From positions 1 through 64,000 of the forward strand of contig JAUILZ010000021.1 in the NCBI GenBank assembly GCA_030432755.1: a DNA stretch of 64,000 nucleotides, written 5' to 3'. Made by a program: the position numbers and the translations under genes. This DNA is from Gammaproteobacteria bacterium (GTDB taxonomy: Bacteria; Pseudomonadota; Gammaproteobacteria; Arenicellales; Poriferihabitantaceae). Shown here one piece after another: positions 33,794 to 44,500 of the stretch. Positions within the stretch are counted from its first letter, which is position 1. Each line of letters starts with the position of its first letter. Below the pieces are notes generated by a model. It ran no database searches. It was not told the origin of the DNA and saw only the letters and a list, made by a program, of their open reading frames with translations.

Positions 33794-34036
33794 TCAGAGC
33801 GTCTTGTGTGTGCCGTCGCAGAACGGCGCATTGCCGGTGGACTTGCAACGGCAGAGCCAGGCCTCGCCGTCCTTTTCGGCAACGAAGCGTACCGGGCTGA
33901 GGCCGGTGCCCTTGTGCGAGCCGTCGCAGTACGGCTGGGAAGCGGAGCGCCCGCAGCGGCACCAGAAATAGGCCTTGCCCGCTTCCAGTTCCACCCGGGC
34001 GGGAGAGGTCGCGGCGGGGATGGGTTGGTCGTTCAT
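33794..34036 (-). CDS. Tandem CDGSH iron-sulfur protein
   Basis: An 80-residue protein with two complete CDGSH motifs, each C-x-C-x2-(S/T/x)-x3-P-x-C-D-G-(S/T)-H. The first is CRCGRSASQPYCDGSH and the second CRCKSTGNAPFCDGTH. Each should bind a [2Fe-2S] cluster with three Cys and one His, in a MitoNEET-like fold within one chain. Such small bacterial proteins are proposed to act in redox or cluster transfer. Start ATG 34036; an upstream in-frame extension to 34165 is possible but has no similarity. Confidence 0.85.
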   Translation of the reverse strand: MNDQPIPAATSPARVELEAGKAYFWCRCGRSASQPYCDGSHKGTGLSPVRFVAEKDGEAWLCRCKSTGNAPFCDGTHKTL

Positions 34037-34239
34037 AACGTCAAAGGGTGCAAATTCATCCCCGAGTCTGCGCCCTCTGTCGAAGGTGGGCAACCGTGAA
34101 CACCGGCAAAGGCTCCCGCGCGGACCAATCCCGGCAGCGCCATACGTTTTGACAAAATCCCCCATTGCGGTTTCAATGACCCCTGTCTTCCATTCCGGGC
34201 CGGGCAGCCGAATGTCGACGGCGCCCGCCGTAAAATTCC

Positions 34240-35151
34240 ATGTCAGATTATTACGATGTGGCCGTAATCGGCCTCGGCGCCATGGGTTGGGGCGCCGCGA
34301 TGTCCCTGATACGCGACGGTTACACGGTGCATGGCGTCGATATCAGGCCCGAGGTCCTCGAGCGTTTCGCCGCCGAGAAGGGCCAGCCCTGCCATAGCCC
34401 CGCCGAGGCCGCGGCGGTATCGCCGGTGGTGATGGTGTTCGTGGTCAACGACGCCCAGGCCGAGGCGGTTTTGTTCGGCGCCCAGGGCGCGGTCGCGGCG
34501 GCGAAGCCGGGGACGCTGTTCATCCTCTCGAGCACGCTCTCTCCGAGCCTGGTGGAAGGGATGGCCGCGCGCCTGCAGGAAGCCGGCATGGCGTTGCTTG
34601 ACGCGCCCGTGGCGGGTAGCGCCGCGCGCGCCCTGCGGGGTGACCTGAAGGTGATGGTCTCCGGCGAGACCGCGGCAATGAATCTCGCGGAGCCGGTGCT
34701 CGATTCCATTGCCGCGCAGATCTTCCGCCTTGGCACCGTGCCGGGACAGGCTTCGCGCATCAAGATGCTGAACCAGCTGCTGTCGGACGTACATATCGCC
34801 GCCACCGCGGAGGCAATGACCCTGGCGGTGAAGATCGGCGTGGACCTCGAGACCATGTACGAGGTGATCTGCGGCACCACCGGCAATTCCTGGATGTTCG
34901 AGGAGCGCGGCGCGCATATCGTCAACGGCGATTACGCGCCGAGATCCGTCATGGACACCATCGTCAAGGACCTGGGTATCGTCACCCGGGAAGCGCAGGC
35001 CGCAGGTGCGCGTGTGCCGCTCACGGCGGCGGCGCTGGCGCTGTTTTCCGAGGCCGCCGGCGCGGGCTACGGCTCCCAGGACGGGGCCGCGGTGGCGAAG
35101 TATCTCGGCAACGTGACCGGCGCCGAGATGCCGGTGACGAAGCCGGGATAG
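34240..35151 (+). CDS. L-threonate dehydrogenase-like (3-hydroxyisobutyrate dehydrogenase family)
   Basis: A 303-residue NAD(P)-dependent beta-hydroxyacid dehydrogenase. N-terminal Rossmann motif VAVIGLGAMGWGAAMSL, substrate-binding DAPVAGSAARALRG, and catalytic Lys in SRIKMLNQLLSDVHIAATAEAM. The last segment and GNSWMFEERGAHIVNGDY match the LtnD (L-threonate dehydrogenase) branch better than MmsB or GarR. A TAAAAT box ends 3 bp before the ATG, so if it is the -10 the mRNA would be leaderless. No threonate kinase or other partner gene is adjacent. Confidence 0.8.
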   Translation: MSDYYDVAVIGLGAMGWGAAMSLIRDGYTVHGVDIRPEVLERFAAEKGQPCHSPAEAAAVSPVVMVFVVNDAQAEAVLFGAQGAVAAAKPGTLFILSSTLSPSLVEGMAARLQEAGMALLDAPVAGSAARALRGDLKVMVSGETAAMNLAEPVLDSIAAQIFRLGTVPGQASRIKMLNQLLSDVHIAATAEAMTLAVKIGVDLETMYEVICGTTGNSWMFEERGAHIVNGDYAPRSVMDTIVKDLGIVTREAQAAGARVPLTAAALALFSEAAGAGYGSQDGAAVAKYLGNVTGAEMPVTKPG

Positions 35152-35190
35152 CCCCGGGGAGCGCTTGCGCTGGACCGGCGTCCCGGTCCG

Positions 35191-36399
35191 CTATCCATCT
35201 TCCGCCGCAAGTCCGCGAGGGATGTTCTTCTTCCTGTCGTAGAAGGGTAGCGGGACGACTTCCGCGTCATGAATCTCGCCGCCGGGTCCGCGCAGGGTCA
35301 GCTCGCTCCCCGGCCAATGCTGCCCTTCGGATGCCGGGTTTTCGAACAGGACGTAACCGATTCCGCATTGCAGGGTCGGGGACCATTCACCGACGCGGAT
35401 GCGGCCGACCGTCGTCCCGTCCTGCAGTATCTCGTCGCCCACCCGCGGTACGCCGGCCCCGCTGACCAGGCCGAAGAACCGCTGCCGCCGGTCCGCCGAC
35501 TGCAATGCATCGCGACCAACGAAGCGGTCCTTGCCGAAGTCGATGAAATTGCCAAGACCGATATCGTAGGGGGTCATGCTGCTGTCGATGTCTGTGCCGT
35601 AATCGAGGATGCCGGCCTCGATGCGACGGATGCCCATGACTTCCAGCGCGGCATTCTGCATGCCATACGGCGTCCCGGTCGCCATGAGGTGGTCCCAGAG
35701 CGCGGCGTGATCCGTGTCGCCATGGCTGTTGCTGTAGATTTCGAATCCCAGTTCGCCCGTCCAGCCGGTTCGGGTGACCAGGAGTTGCTGACTGCCGAGG
35801 CGGAAGAACCCGGCATGGAAATAGCCGAAGTCGTCCTGTATCGCACCTGCCGTGGCATCGCGCATGACGTCGAGCGCACGCGGGCCCTGTACCTGCAGAA
35901 CCCGGGATTCCGGATCCCGGACGGTGACCGCCAACCCTTCGGAATGGGCCACCAGCCAGGACTCGAACTCGCCGTTGGCCTGCACGTACCAGAAATGCTC
36001 TTCGGCGAGACGAATCAGCACGCCGTCCATCTGTATTCCCCCGTTCGGCGTACAGGCGATGGCATAGCGGGCCCGGCCAATCCCGAGATCCCCGACGCGG
36101 CGCGTGAATACGCGTTCCAGCAGCGTCACCGCGTCCCTTCCCCGGATGTCGAGGGGCTTTTCCGGAACGTCGAACAACATCACCTCGCGCCGCAGTTTCC
36201 AGTACTGCGCGAGAACGTCTTCACCCAGCGACATCGGGTAAAAGCGGTTGCAGTAGATACCGAACAGGGTGTCCGCGGTAGCGTACTTTGACGCGTAGGG
36301 CGACTGTTCGAATCGCTTGGCAATGATGCGGACGGTCGGATGAGAGGTGGCGTGGACGAGCTTCCCCTGCTCGTGGGACCGTGGGTTTTCTGCTGTCAT
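35191..36399 (-). CDS. GcvT-family (aminomethyltransferase-like) folate protein
   Basis: A 402-residue protein of the glycine-cleavage T/DmdA-like family. Typical segments: EVMLFDVPEKPLDIRGRDAVTLLERV (T-protein N-domain), VLQVQGPRALDVM, TRTGWTGELGFEIYS (folate-site region) and a C-terminal barrel with GEWSPTLQCGIGYV. It has an N-terminal extension of about 50 residues (SPYASKYATADTLFGIYCNRFYP) that differs from ordinary GcvT. It likely transfers a methyl or methylene group from a methylated substrate to tetrahydrofolate. It is followed upstream, on the same strand 36 bp away, by an aldehyde dehydrogenase gene. Confidence 0.78.
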   Translation of the reverse strand: MTAENPRSHEQGKLVHATSHPTVRIIAKRFEQSPYASKYATADTLFGIYCNRFYPMSLGEDVLAQYWKLRREVMLFDVPEKPLDIRGRDAVTLLERVFTRRVGDLGIGRARYAIACTPNGGIQMDGVLIRLAEEHFWYVQANGEFESWLVAHSEGLAVTVRDPESRVLQVQGPRALDVMRDATAGAIQDDFGYFHAGFFRLGSQQLLVTRTGWTGELGFEIYSNSHGDTDHAALWDHLMATGTPYGMQNAALEVMGIRRIEAGILDYGTDIDSSMTPYDIGLGNFIDFGKDRFVGRDALQSADRRQRFFGLVSGAGVPRVGDEILQDGTTVGRIRVGEWSPTLQCGIGYVLFENPASEGQHWPGSELTLRGPGGEIHDAEVVPLPFYDRKKNIPRGLAAEDG

Positions 36400-36435
36400 G
36401 TCAACCGCCCTGGCAGGAAGGTAAGCCGTTCTCGC

Positions 36436-37911
36436 TCAGCGCATGATAAACGGGTTGGCGACGCTGGTTTCCTGGGCGATCCAGACCGACTTCACCTGCA
36501 GGTATTCGCGAATCCCCTCGATGCCACTCTCGCGCCCGAGGCCGCTGCGCTTGTAGCCACCGAAGGGCGAGGTGAAACTCACCGCGCGGTAGGTGTTGAC
36601 CCACACGGTGCCGGCGCGCAGCCGTTCCGACATGCGGATCGCGCGGCCGATGTCGCGGGTCCAGACGCCGGCGGCGAGGCCGAAATTGATGTCGTTGCCG
36701 ATGGCGAGCGCCTCGGCCTCGTCCTCGAACGGGATCACTCCGAGTACCGGTCCGAACACCTCCTCCTGGGCGATGCGCATGCGGTTGTTGACCCCGGTGA
36801 AGATGGTGGGCGAGACGAACTGGCTGCCCTTCGCGCCGGGACCGTCGTAGGGACCGCCGCCGAGGATGCAGTTCGCGCCCTCGCTCTTCGCGATATCGAT
36901 ATAGTCCAGCACCTTCCGGTACTGCGGCGGGGTGGTCACCGGGCCGACATGGGTGTCCATCGACATCGGGTCGCCGATGGTGGCGGTCTTTGCCACCTCC
37001 ACCAGGCGTTCGACGAAGGCATCATGGATCGAACGCTGCACCAGCAGGCGCGAGCCGGCGATGCAGGTCTGCCCGGTGGCGGCGAAGATGCCGGAGATCG
37101 CGCCCATGACGGCGGCCTCGAAGTCAGCGTCCTCGAAGACGATATTGGGTGACTTCCCGCCGAGTTCCAGCGACACGTGCTTGATCTGCTTCGCGGCGGA
37201 TTCGTAGACCTTCTGGCCGGAGATGTCGGAACCGGTGAAGGCAATCTTCGCCACGTCAGGGTGTTCCACCAGCGCGGCGCCGGTATCCTTTCCGAATCCA
37301 GTGACCACGTTGACGACTCCCGGAGGAATGCCGGCTTCTTCAATCAGTGACATGAATTCCAGCGCCGAGGCGGAGGTGAACTCGGAAGGCTTCACTACCA
37401 CGGTGTTACCCGCCGCGAGGGCGGCGGAGAGCTTCCAGGAGAGCAGCAGCAACGGCGAATTCCAGGGAATGATCATGCCGATCACGCCGAGGGGCTCGTA
37501 ACGGGTGAAGTTGAAGATGCCGGGCTTGTCCGAGGGAATCACCGCACCCTCGATCTTGTCCGCAAGACCGCCGAAGTAGCGGTACCACTCGGCCATGTAT
37601 TTCGTCTGCGCGCCCATCTCCGCGATCAGCTTGCCGTTGTCGCGTACCTCGATCTCGCCGAGCCTTGCGGCGTCACGCTCGATCAGCTCCGCCAGCCGCA
37701 CCAGCAGCTTGCCCCTCGCGGTGGCGGTAAGTGCGCCCCATTCGCCCTCGAAGGCAGCCTTTGCCGCCGCCACCGCGGCGGCCACGTCGTTCGCGTTGCC
37801 TTCCGCGATTTGCGCCCAGACCTCTCCGTCGTAGGGATTGGTGGTGTCGAACCAGCGGCTTGACGCGGGATCGGTCCACTGGCCGCCGATGTAGTGCTGA
37901 TACTGTTTCAT
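36436..37911 (-). CDS. NAD(P)-dependent aldehyde dehydrogenase
   Basis: A 491-residue classical ALDH. IIPWNSPLLLLSWKLSAAL is the cofactor-binding segment, Glu in SLELGGKSPNIVF the general base, Cys in GQTCIAGSRLL the nucleophile, and EEVFGPVLGVIPFEDE the C-terminal motif. Closest in feel to betaine-aldehyde or hydroxymuconic-semialdehyde type enzymes, but the substrate cannot be assigned. It is cotranscribed with the GcvT-family gene (36-bp gap), which together with nearby DMGDH-like and CDGSH genes suggests one-carbon or methylamine oxidation. Confidence 0.88.
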   Translation of the reverse strand: MKQYQHYIGGQWTDPASSRWFDTTNPYDGEVWAQIAEGNANDVAAAVAAAKAAFEGEWGALTATARGKLLVRLAELIERDAARLGEIEVRDNGKLIAEMGAQTKYMAEWYRYFGGLADKIEGAVIPSDKPGIFNFTRYEPLGVIGMIIPWNSPLLLLSWKLSAALAAGNTVVVKPSEFTSASALEFMSLIEEAGIPPGVVNVVTGFGKDTGAALVEHPDVAKIAFTGSDISGQKVYESAAKQIKHVSLELGGKSPNIVFEDADFEAAVMGAISGIFAATGQTCIAGSRLLVQRSIHDAFVERLVEVAKTATIGDPMSMDTHVGPVTTPPQYRKVLDYIDIAKSEGANCILGGGPYDGPGAKGSQFVSPTIFTGVNNRMRIAQEEVFGPVLGVIPFEDEAEALAIGNDINFGLAAGVWTRDIGRAIRMSERLRAGTVWVNTYRAVSFTSPFGGYKRSGLGRESGIEGIREYLQVKSVWIAQETSVANPFIMR

Positions 37912-38075
37912 GGAGCGTTTCCGGCCTGTCGTGTGTGATGCGTTGCCGGAGTATAACCAGCCCAGAATTGGCCGGCTTCCGCGATCATGCCCGCATGAGC
38001 AGAAGAACTGATTGCGGGTGGCCCCGGGGGCGGCGCAGGTGGGACAATTCCCGGACTTCTACGCGCTTCCCTCAC

Positions 38076-39209
38076 ATGCCAGCCATCGCCCCCCTGATCC
38101 CGAAGGACCGCTTCATCGGCCTCGAATCCGTCGCCCATCTCGCCGTCGGCGGCGAGGCTCCCATGCTGAAGTCTCACCGGGACGCGGTGGCGCGGTTCTT
38201 CGCCGACAAGGGGCAGGGCGAGCCGGCGCGGGAGCTTGAATTTCAACGCATGAACCGCGTGCGTGCACGCTGCGGGGAGTTATTGTCCGTCCCCGCGCGG
38301 GATATTACCTTCCTCTCCAGCGCCTCGGCGGGCATCAACACGGTCGCCTACGGCCTCGACTGGCGGGACGGCGACAACGTGGTGGTGGCGGACGTGGAAT
38401 TCCCCTCCGGCGTGTATCCCTGGACCACCCTCGCGCCGCGCGGCGTGGAGACCCGGATCGTGCGCAACCGGAACTGGCGCATCGCGCTGGAGGACATCGC
38501 CGACCGGATCGACGCGCGAACGCGGCTGGTGGTCATCAGCCACGTGAGCATGTTCACCGGGCAGCGGATCGATCTGCCGGCGCTGTCGCAATTGGTGCGC
38601 GACGCCGGCGCGCTGCTACTGCTCGACGCCACCCACGCCGCCGGGGTGGTGCCGGTTGACGCCTCGCTGGCGGACTTCGTTGTGTCCAGTTGCTACAAGT
38701 GGCTGCTGGGCGTTCACGGCACCGCGATCTTCTACTGGAACCGGGAGCGCGTTCCGGATTTCCGTGCGCCGTTCCTCGGCTGGAACAGCTCGGCGCGCAG
38801 TGGCGGCTGGAAAAATCCGGTGGAGTTCGAGTTGCACGAATCCGCGGATCGCTTTCTACCGGGGAACCCGTCCTACATAAGCCTGTACATCCTCGACAAC
38901 GCCCTGGACACCCTGCTGCCGCTCGGCATTGACAATATCGAGCGCCATGCCCTGGCGCTCAGCGGAGAGATTCGGGCCGCGGTCAGTGACAAGGGCTGGG
39001 AACTGATGACGCCGGAGGCGGACCCGGAGCGGGCGGGCAATGTCTGCTTCCTGGTGCCGGACGTGGAGGCGTTTCGGAAAACGCTGGAGGAACAGGGTGT
39101 GCTCGTCTGGGGCGCCTACGCATCCTTCGGCCGGGTGCGCATCTCCACCCACGTCTATAACGACAGCGCGGACGTGGCGCGCTGTATCTCCGCCCTGGCG
39201 TCGGTTTGA
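38076..39209 (+). CDS. Class V aminotransferase (cysteine desulfurase-like)
   Basis: A 377-residue fold-type I PLP enzyme. SSASAGINTVAYGLDW (PLP phosphate loop), LLLLDATHAAGVVPVD (Asp-x-x-His pair contacting PLP) and SSCYKWLLGVHGTA (Schiff-base Lys in CYKW) are diagnostic for the class V group. I do not see the flexible catalytic Cys loop of real IscS/SufS desulfurases, so it may be a kynureninase-, isopenicillin epimerase- or desulfurase-like enzyme. ATG 38076 is chosen; the frame is open upstream across the start of the ALDH gene, but that part is Arg/Pro-rich antisense translation. Confidence 0.78.
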   Translation: MPAIAPLIPKDRFIGLESVAHLAVGGEAPMLKSHRDAVARFFADKGQGEPARELEFQRMNRVRARCGELLSVPARDITFLSSASAGINTVAYGLDWRDGDNVVVADVEFPSGVYPWTTLAPRGVETRIVRNRNWRIALEDIADRIDARTRLVVISHVSMFTGQRIDLPALSQLVRDAGALLLLDATHAAGVVPVDASLADFVVSSCYKWLLGVHGTAIFYWNRERVPDFRAPFLGWNSSARSGGWKNPVEFELHESADRFLPGNPSYISLYILDNALDTLLPLGIDNIERHALALSGEIRAAVSDKGWELMTPEADPERAGNVCFLVPDVEAFRKTLEEQGVLVWGAYASFGRVRISTHVYNDSADVARCISALASV

Positions 39210-39252
39210 ATGCCGCTAGAATAGCCGGTTTCCGAAACGCTGATTCGACACC

Positions 39253-40487
<1,235 letters not shown>

Positions 40488-40491
<4 letters not shown>

Positions 40492-41516
40492 GCGGCCAAC
40501 CCATCGACCGATTGCCGCTGGAGAAACTGGGGCGCTACCTCGAAAGCCATGTAACGGGCTTTCGAAGCCTGAAGAGTGCGGAGAAATTCAGCGGAGGCCA
40601 GTCCAACCCGACATTCCTCCTGCGCGCGGAATCCGGCGAATACGTCCTCCGGCGCAAGCCCCCCGGGGAACTCCTCAAGTCCGCCCATGCGGTGGACCGC
40701 GAGTTCCGGGTCATCAGCGCACTCGCGGACAGCGCGGTGCCGGTGGCGGATGCGCAGCAACTGTGCGAAGACGAATCCGTCATCGGCAGCATGTTCTACG
40801 TCATGTCTTTCGTCCGCGGACGCATATTCTGGGACCCTTCGCTGCCGGACCTTGACCGCGATGCGCGTGGCCCGGTGTTCGACGAGATGAACCGCGTGCT
40901 GGCGGCGCTCCACGATGTCGACATCGACGCCGCCGGCCTTTCGGATTTCGGCCGCCCCGGAGACTACTTCGCGCGCCAGGTCAGCCGCTGGAGCCGGCAG
41001 TACGTCGCCTCGGAAACGGAAACCATCGCCGACATGGACGCGCTCATCGCCTGGCTGCCGGACAACATCCCCGTGGACGACGGCCAGGTCAGCCTGATCC
41101 ACGGCGACTACCGCATCGACAACCTGATCTTTCATCCGGACGAACCGCGGGCGCTGGCGCTGCTCGACTGGGAACTCTCCACCCTGGGGCATCCCTACGC
41201 CGATCTCGCCTACCAGTGCATGCAGTGGCGCCTCGGCCGCGATGCGGTGATGCCCGGCCTTGGCGACATCGACCGGAACACCCATGGCCTGCCCACGGAG
41301 GAGGAGTACGTCGCAAGCTACTGCGAACGGCGCGGCATCGGCGGCATCGATCACTGGCCATTCTACCTCGCCTTCGGCTTCTTCCGCTTCGCCGCGATCA
41401 TGCAGGGGGTCTACCGGCGCAGCCTGGACGGCAATGCCTCCAATGCGCGCGCGGCGGAGTATGGTTCACTGGTAAAGCCGCTGGCGCGGCTTGGGGTGGA
41501 GCAGATCGCAGCCTGA
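40488..41516 (+). CDS. APH-fold phosphotransferase paired with acyl-CoA dehydrogenase
   Basis: A 342-residue aminoglycoside-phosphotransferase-like kinase. KFSGGQSNPTFLLRAESGEYVLRRKP is the glycine-rich/Lys N-lobe, SLIHGDYRIDNLIFH the catalytic loop (Asp in HGDYRIDN), and ALLDWELSTLGHPYADLAY the metal-binding Asp region. It resembles the kinase half of human ACAD10/11 and LvaA rather than drug-resistance enzymes. ATG 40488 overlaps the dehydrogenase stop. It would phosphorylate the 4-hydroxyl of an acyl-CoA; this is inferred from the partner gene. It should not be read as aminoglycoside resistance. Confidence 0.85.
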
Positions 41517-41531
41517 CATCACGGTCACCGA

Positions 41532-44500
41532 TCAGGGCGACCCGGAGCTCCGTAGCTGACCGCGCAGTTTCGAAGACAGGTCCTGCGACAGCAGGGCGTC
41601 CCTGGCGCGCTCCGTGCTCTCATCTCCACGCTGGGAGGCGAGTAGCGATTCAATCGTCCGCCGCACCCCGTCGTCGAGGGTGTAGTGATGCATGATCTCG
41701 GTTTCGAATCCGCTCAACTCAGCCAGCGGCACGTCATCCGCCGCACCCAGCAGGGTGCGGTAATCCCCGTGTACCCGTTCCGGGGGCGTACCGTCGGGAT
41801 AAAGCGAGGCGAACAGGGGAACCTGTTCCTCATCCATCACCGCGAGTTCGCGCGTACCGGCGGCGGGCAGCGGGACATCGAGCAGCGCCGCGATGTCGAC
41901 AATGCCCGGGCCAAAGTTGTCGTCGTCCCATGATTCCCCGCTGCAAACCGTGTCCGGGGGATCGGTGTCGCCGCCCGTGGGTCGCCAGGCGCTCGCGGCC
42001 AGCGCCTCGCGGAATGCCGCCGTGAGCCGGCCCTCCTGGCGCAGCGCGGCCAGCGCCGGATCGTCACGGTGCCAGGACAGCCAGAGCGCGGCCGCGGCCG
42101 CGGTATTGCCGGTCGCGAAGGTCGTGCCCTTGCCCATGTAATTGATGTACTCGTGCTCGCTGTTCAGGGTGGCGCGCCACACCGACTCGCCGGGCGCGCT
42201 GATGTCCACCTTGTCTCCGCGGGAACTGTGCTGCCACGGCGTGCAGCGTACGTTGACCGCCGCCGCCGCGATGGTGGAGTGGAACCTGGCCGGCCAGACC
42301 ACGGTGCGGACGTAGTTGCCCGCCGCCGCCACCATCAGCACGCCGTTCTCCTCGGCCGAGCGGACGGCGCGGTAGAGGTTGAAACTCGGTGGACCGCCCA
42401 TGGCGGTGGAGATCAGCTGCGGCGAGCCCTCGATGCGGCCTTCCGCGACATCGCGTATCGCCTGCGCGAGGTTGCTGGTGTTGATCTGGCTGACGGTGCG
42501 ATGCACGCGCAACGGCACCAGTCGCGCGCCGCGCGCCAGGCCATTGACGCATCCCGGCGTGTTTTCCAGCTGGCACCCGGCGGGGCTCACGATCACGCTG
42601 CCCGAGGCGGTGCCATGGCCGGGGTTGTCCAGCTTGCTGCTGTCCAGCAACGGATCCAGGGGATCCTCGTCCCCGTCGTAGTAGTCGTAACCCCTGTCGG
42701 GGTCGATCGGCCGCACGCCGTCCACCGGTTCCCAGTTTTCCGGATGCGGCAGGTAGCCGGTATCGGTATGGGCCACCAGGATGCCGTCCGCCTCGTGGCC
42801 CTCGGCGACGCCATGACGGTCGCGGATCTTCTGCCAGGCCTCCACGACCCTGGCCTGGCGGAGGCTCCACAATTCGTCGGCTTCGGCGGCCGCATCGTGG
42901 CTGCTGTCGCCAAGGAGCTCGCGCTTGTCGATGCCCTGCTGGTCGATGAGCCCCGGCGCCTCGATTTCCAGGTTGGGCTCCACCCGGATGGCCCCCGTCT
43001 GTTCCTGGATCAGGTAGGCCTCGTCGAAGATCGCGCCGATGGAGCGGTTCTCCTGCTCGGAGCGACTGAGCGCCGGCGATTCCATCTCGTAGATCGTGCC
43101 CGTCGAATCGACCGCGCGCAGTTGCAGGCAGCCGGAATTTTCCGCGCTCTCGCCCTGCGCGCAGACGTCGCGGGCGGCGCCCAGTCGTGTCGGCAGGGCA
43201 GCGGCCTCGACGGGCTGGTCGAAGTGCAGGGCGAAACCCGAGGTGATCGCCTCCGGCGGTCGGATGCGCACGCTGCGCTCCGCGGTCACCCAGGAGGCGA
43301 CGTTGACCGGTCTGCCGGCGCGCGCGCCACGGGTGGCGTCGGCGAGGAACTGGCTGAGGGGATCCATGTTCGCGCGTGACCCGGTGGCCCGCTCACTGGC
43401 ACGCAGGGACCCCCGCGGAAACACGGAGGCGTCGACGGGCTCCGTCGTTGCAATGACTTTCAATACATCGGTGACCTGCGCAATGTCCGGCGGCAGATAC
43501 ATCTCGATTTCGCGTTCGAGCACCGCGCCGGCTGACAATGCCTGTTGTTCTCCGGGCGGGGGATATAGCAGCGCCACGCTGCCGTCGCTGGAGATGTCGA
43601 GCACGTAGACGAACAGCGGCGTCTCCGCCTCCTCGTTCCTGACGCGGTAGACCAGGTGCTGTCCCGGCGTTACGGCGGCGGGGTTGAGTCCGCGACCGGG
43701 ATTGTCCTTGAGCTCGAAGTCGAAGCCGACGCTGAGACCGGAATGGGGATTCCTCAGGTCGCGCAGCGAACGCCAGTGGACGACGTCGCCGATCATCGCG
43801 ACGACGCGGTTCCCGAGATTCGGCGTGGAAACCGGCAGCGGCGAAGCGAGTTGCTCGAGGTCACCGCTGCGTAGCGTGATGCTGTCCTCCTGATGCTCCA
43901 GCAGCAGCATCGCGTCGGCCGGCGAGTCCACCCGTTCGAGCGCGGGGTGGTCCGCCAGGCGCTCATCGAGTCCCGCCAGGGCGGCGGGCAGTTCCGCGCC
44001 GATATACAGTGTGGTCGGGGCCTGACCGAAGGCGGAGAACTCGATCAGCGCCTTCGTTCCCGGCGTGACCGGCGCGCCCTCCACGATCCTGGCCTGGGCG
44101 CTGAACGCCTCCACCGCGATCACGCGCGCCGATCCGACGGGATCGGCGTTGTCGAAGTCCGCGGTTTCGGGGGGATACAGCCGCAGCACCGCGTCTTCCT
44201 GCAAGCCGAGCACCTTGCCACCGTTCAGGCGGACGACGTCACCGTCCACCGATTTCACCAGGACGTAGGGGCGGGGCAGTATCTTGTCGGTGCCGAACAG
44301 CCTGAGATCCATCCCGGGTCCCTCGACCTGGGGATGCTGCGACGGGAATCGGCTGGTCACGTCGGCGCCAACTGAATCCATCACGCTGCGGTAGGTCGCA
44401 TCGGGGCCGGCCGCTTTCAGCGCCTCGCCGAGGAACCAGGTCATCGCGCCGTGGCGGCGACCGTCGAACTGACTCTCGTTGGACAGCTCGGTGGCCAGGC

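Noticed and set aside
42069..43379. Plus-strand frame of 436 codons inside the caspase-subtilase gene
   Set aside because: Antisense to the conserved subtilase Asp and His motifs; no domain of its own.
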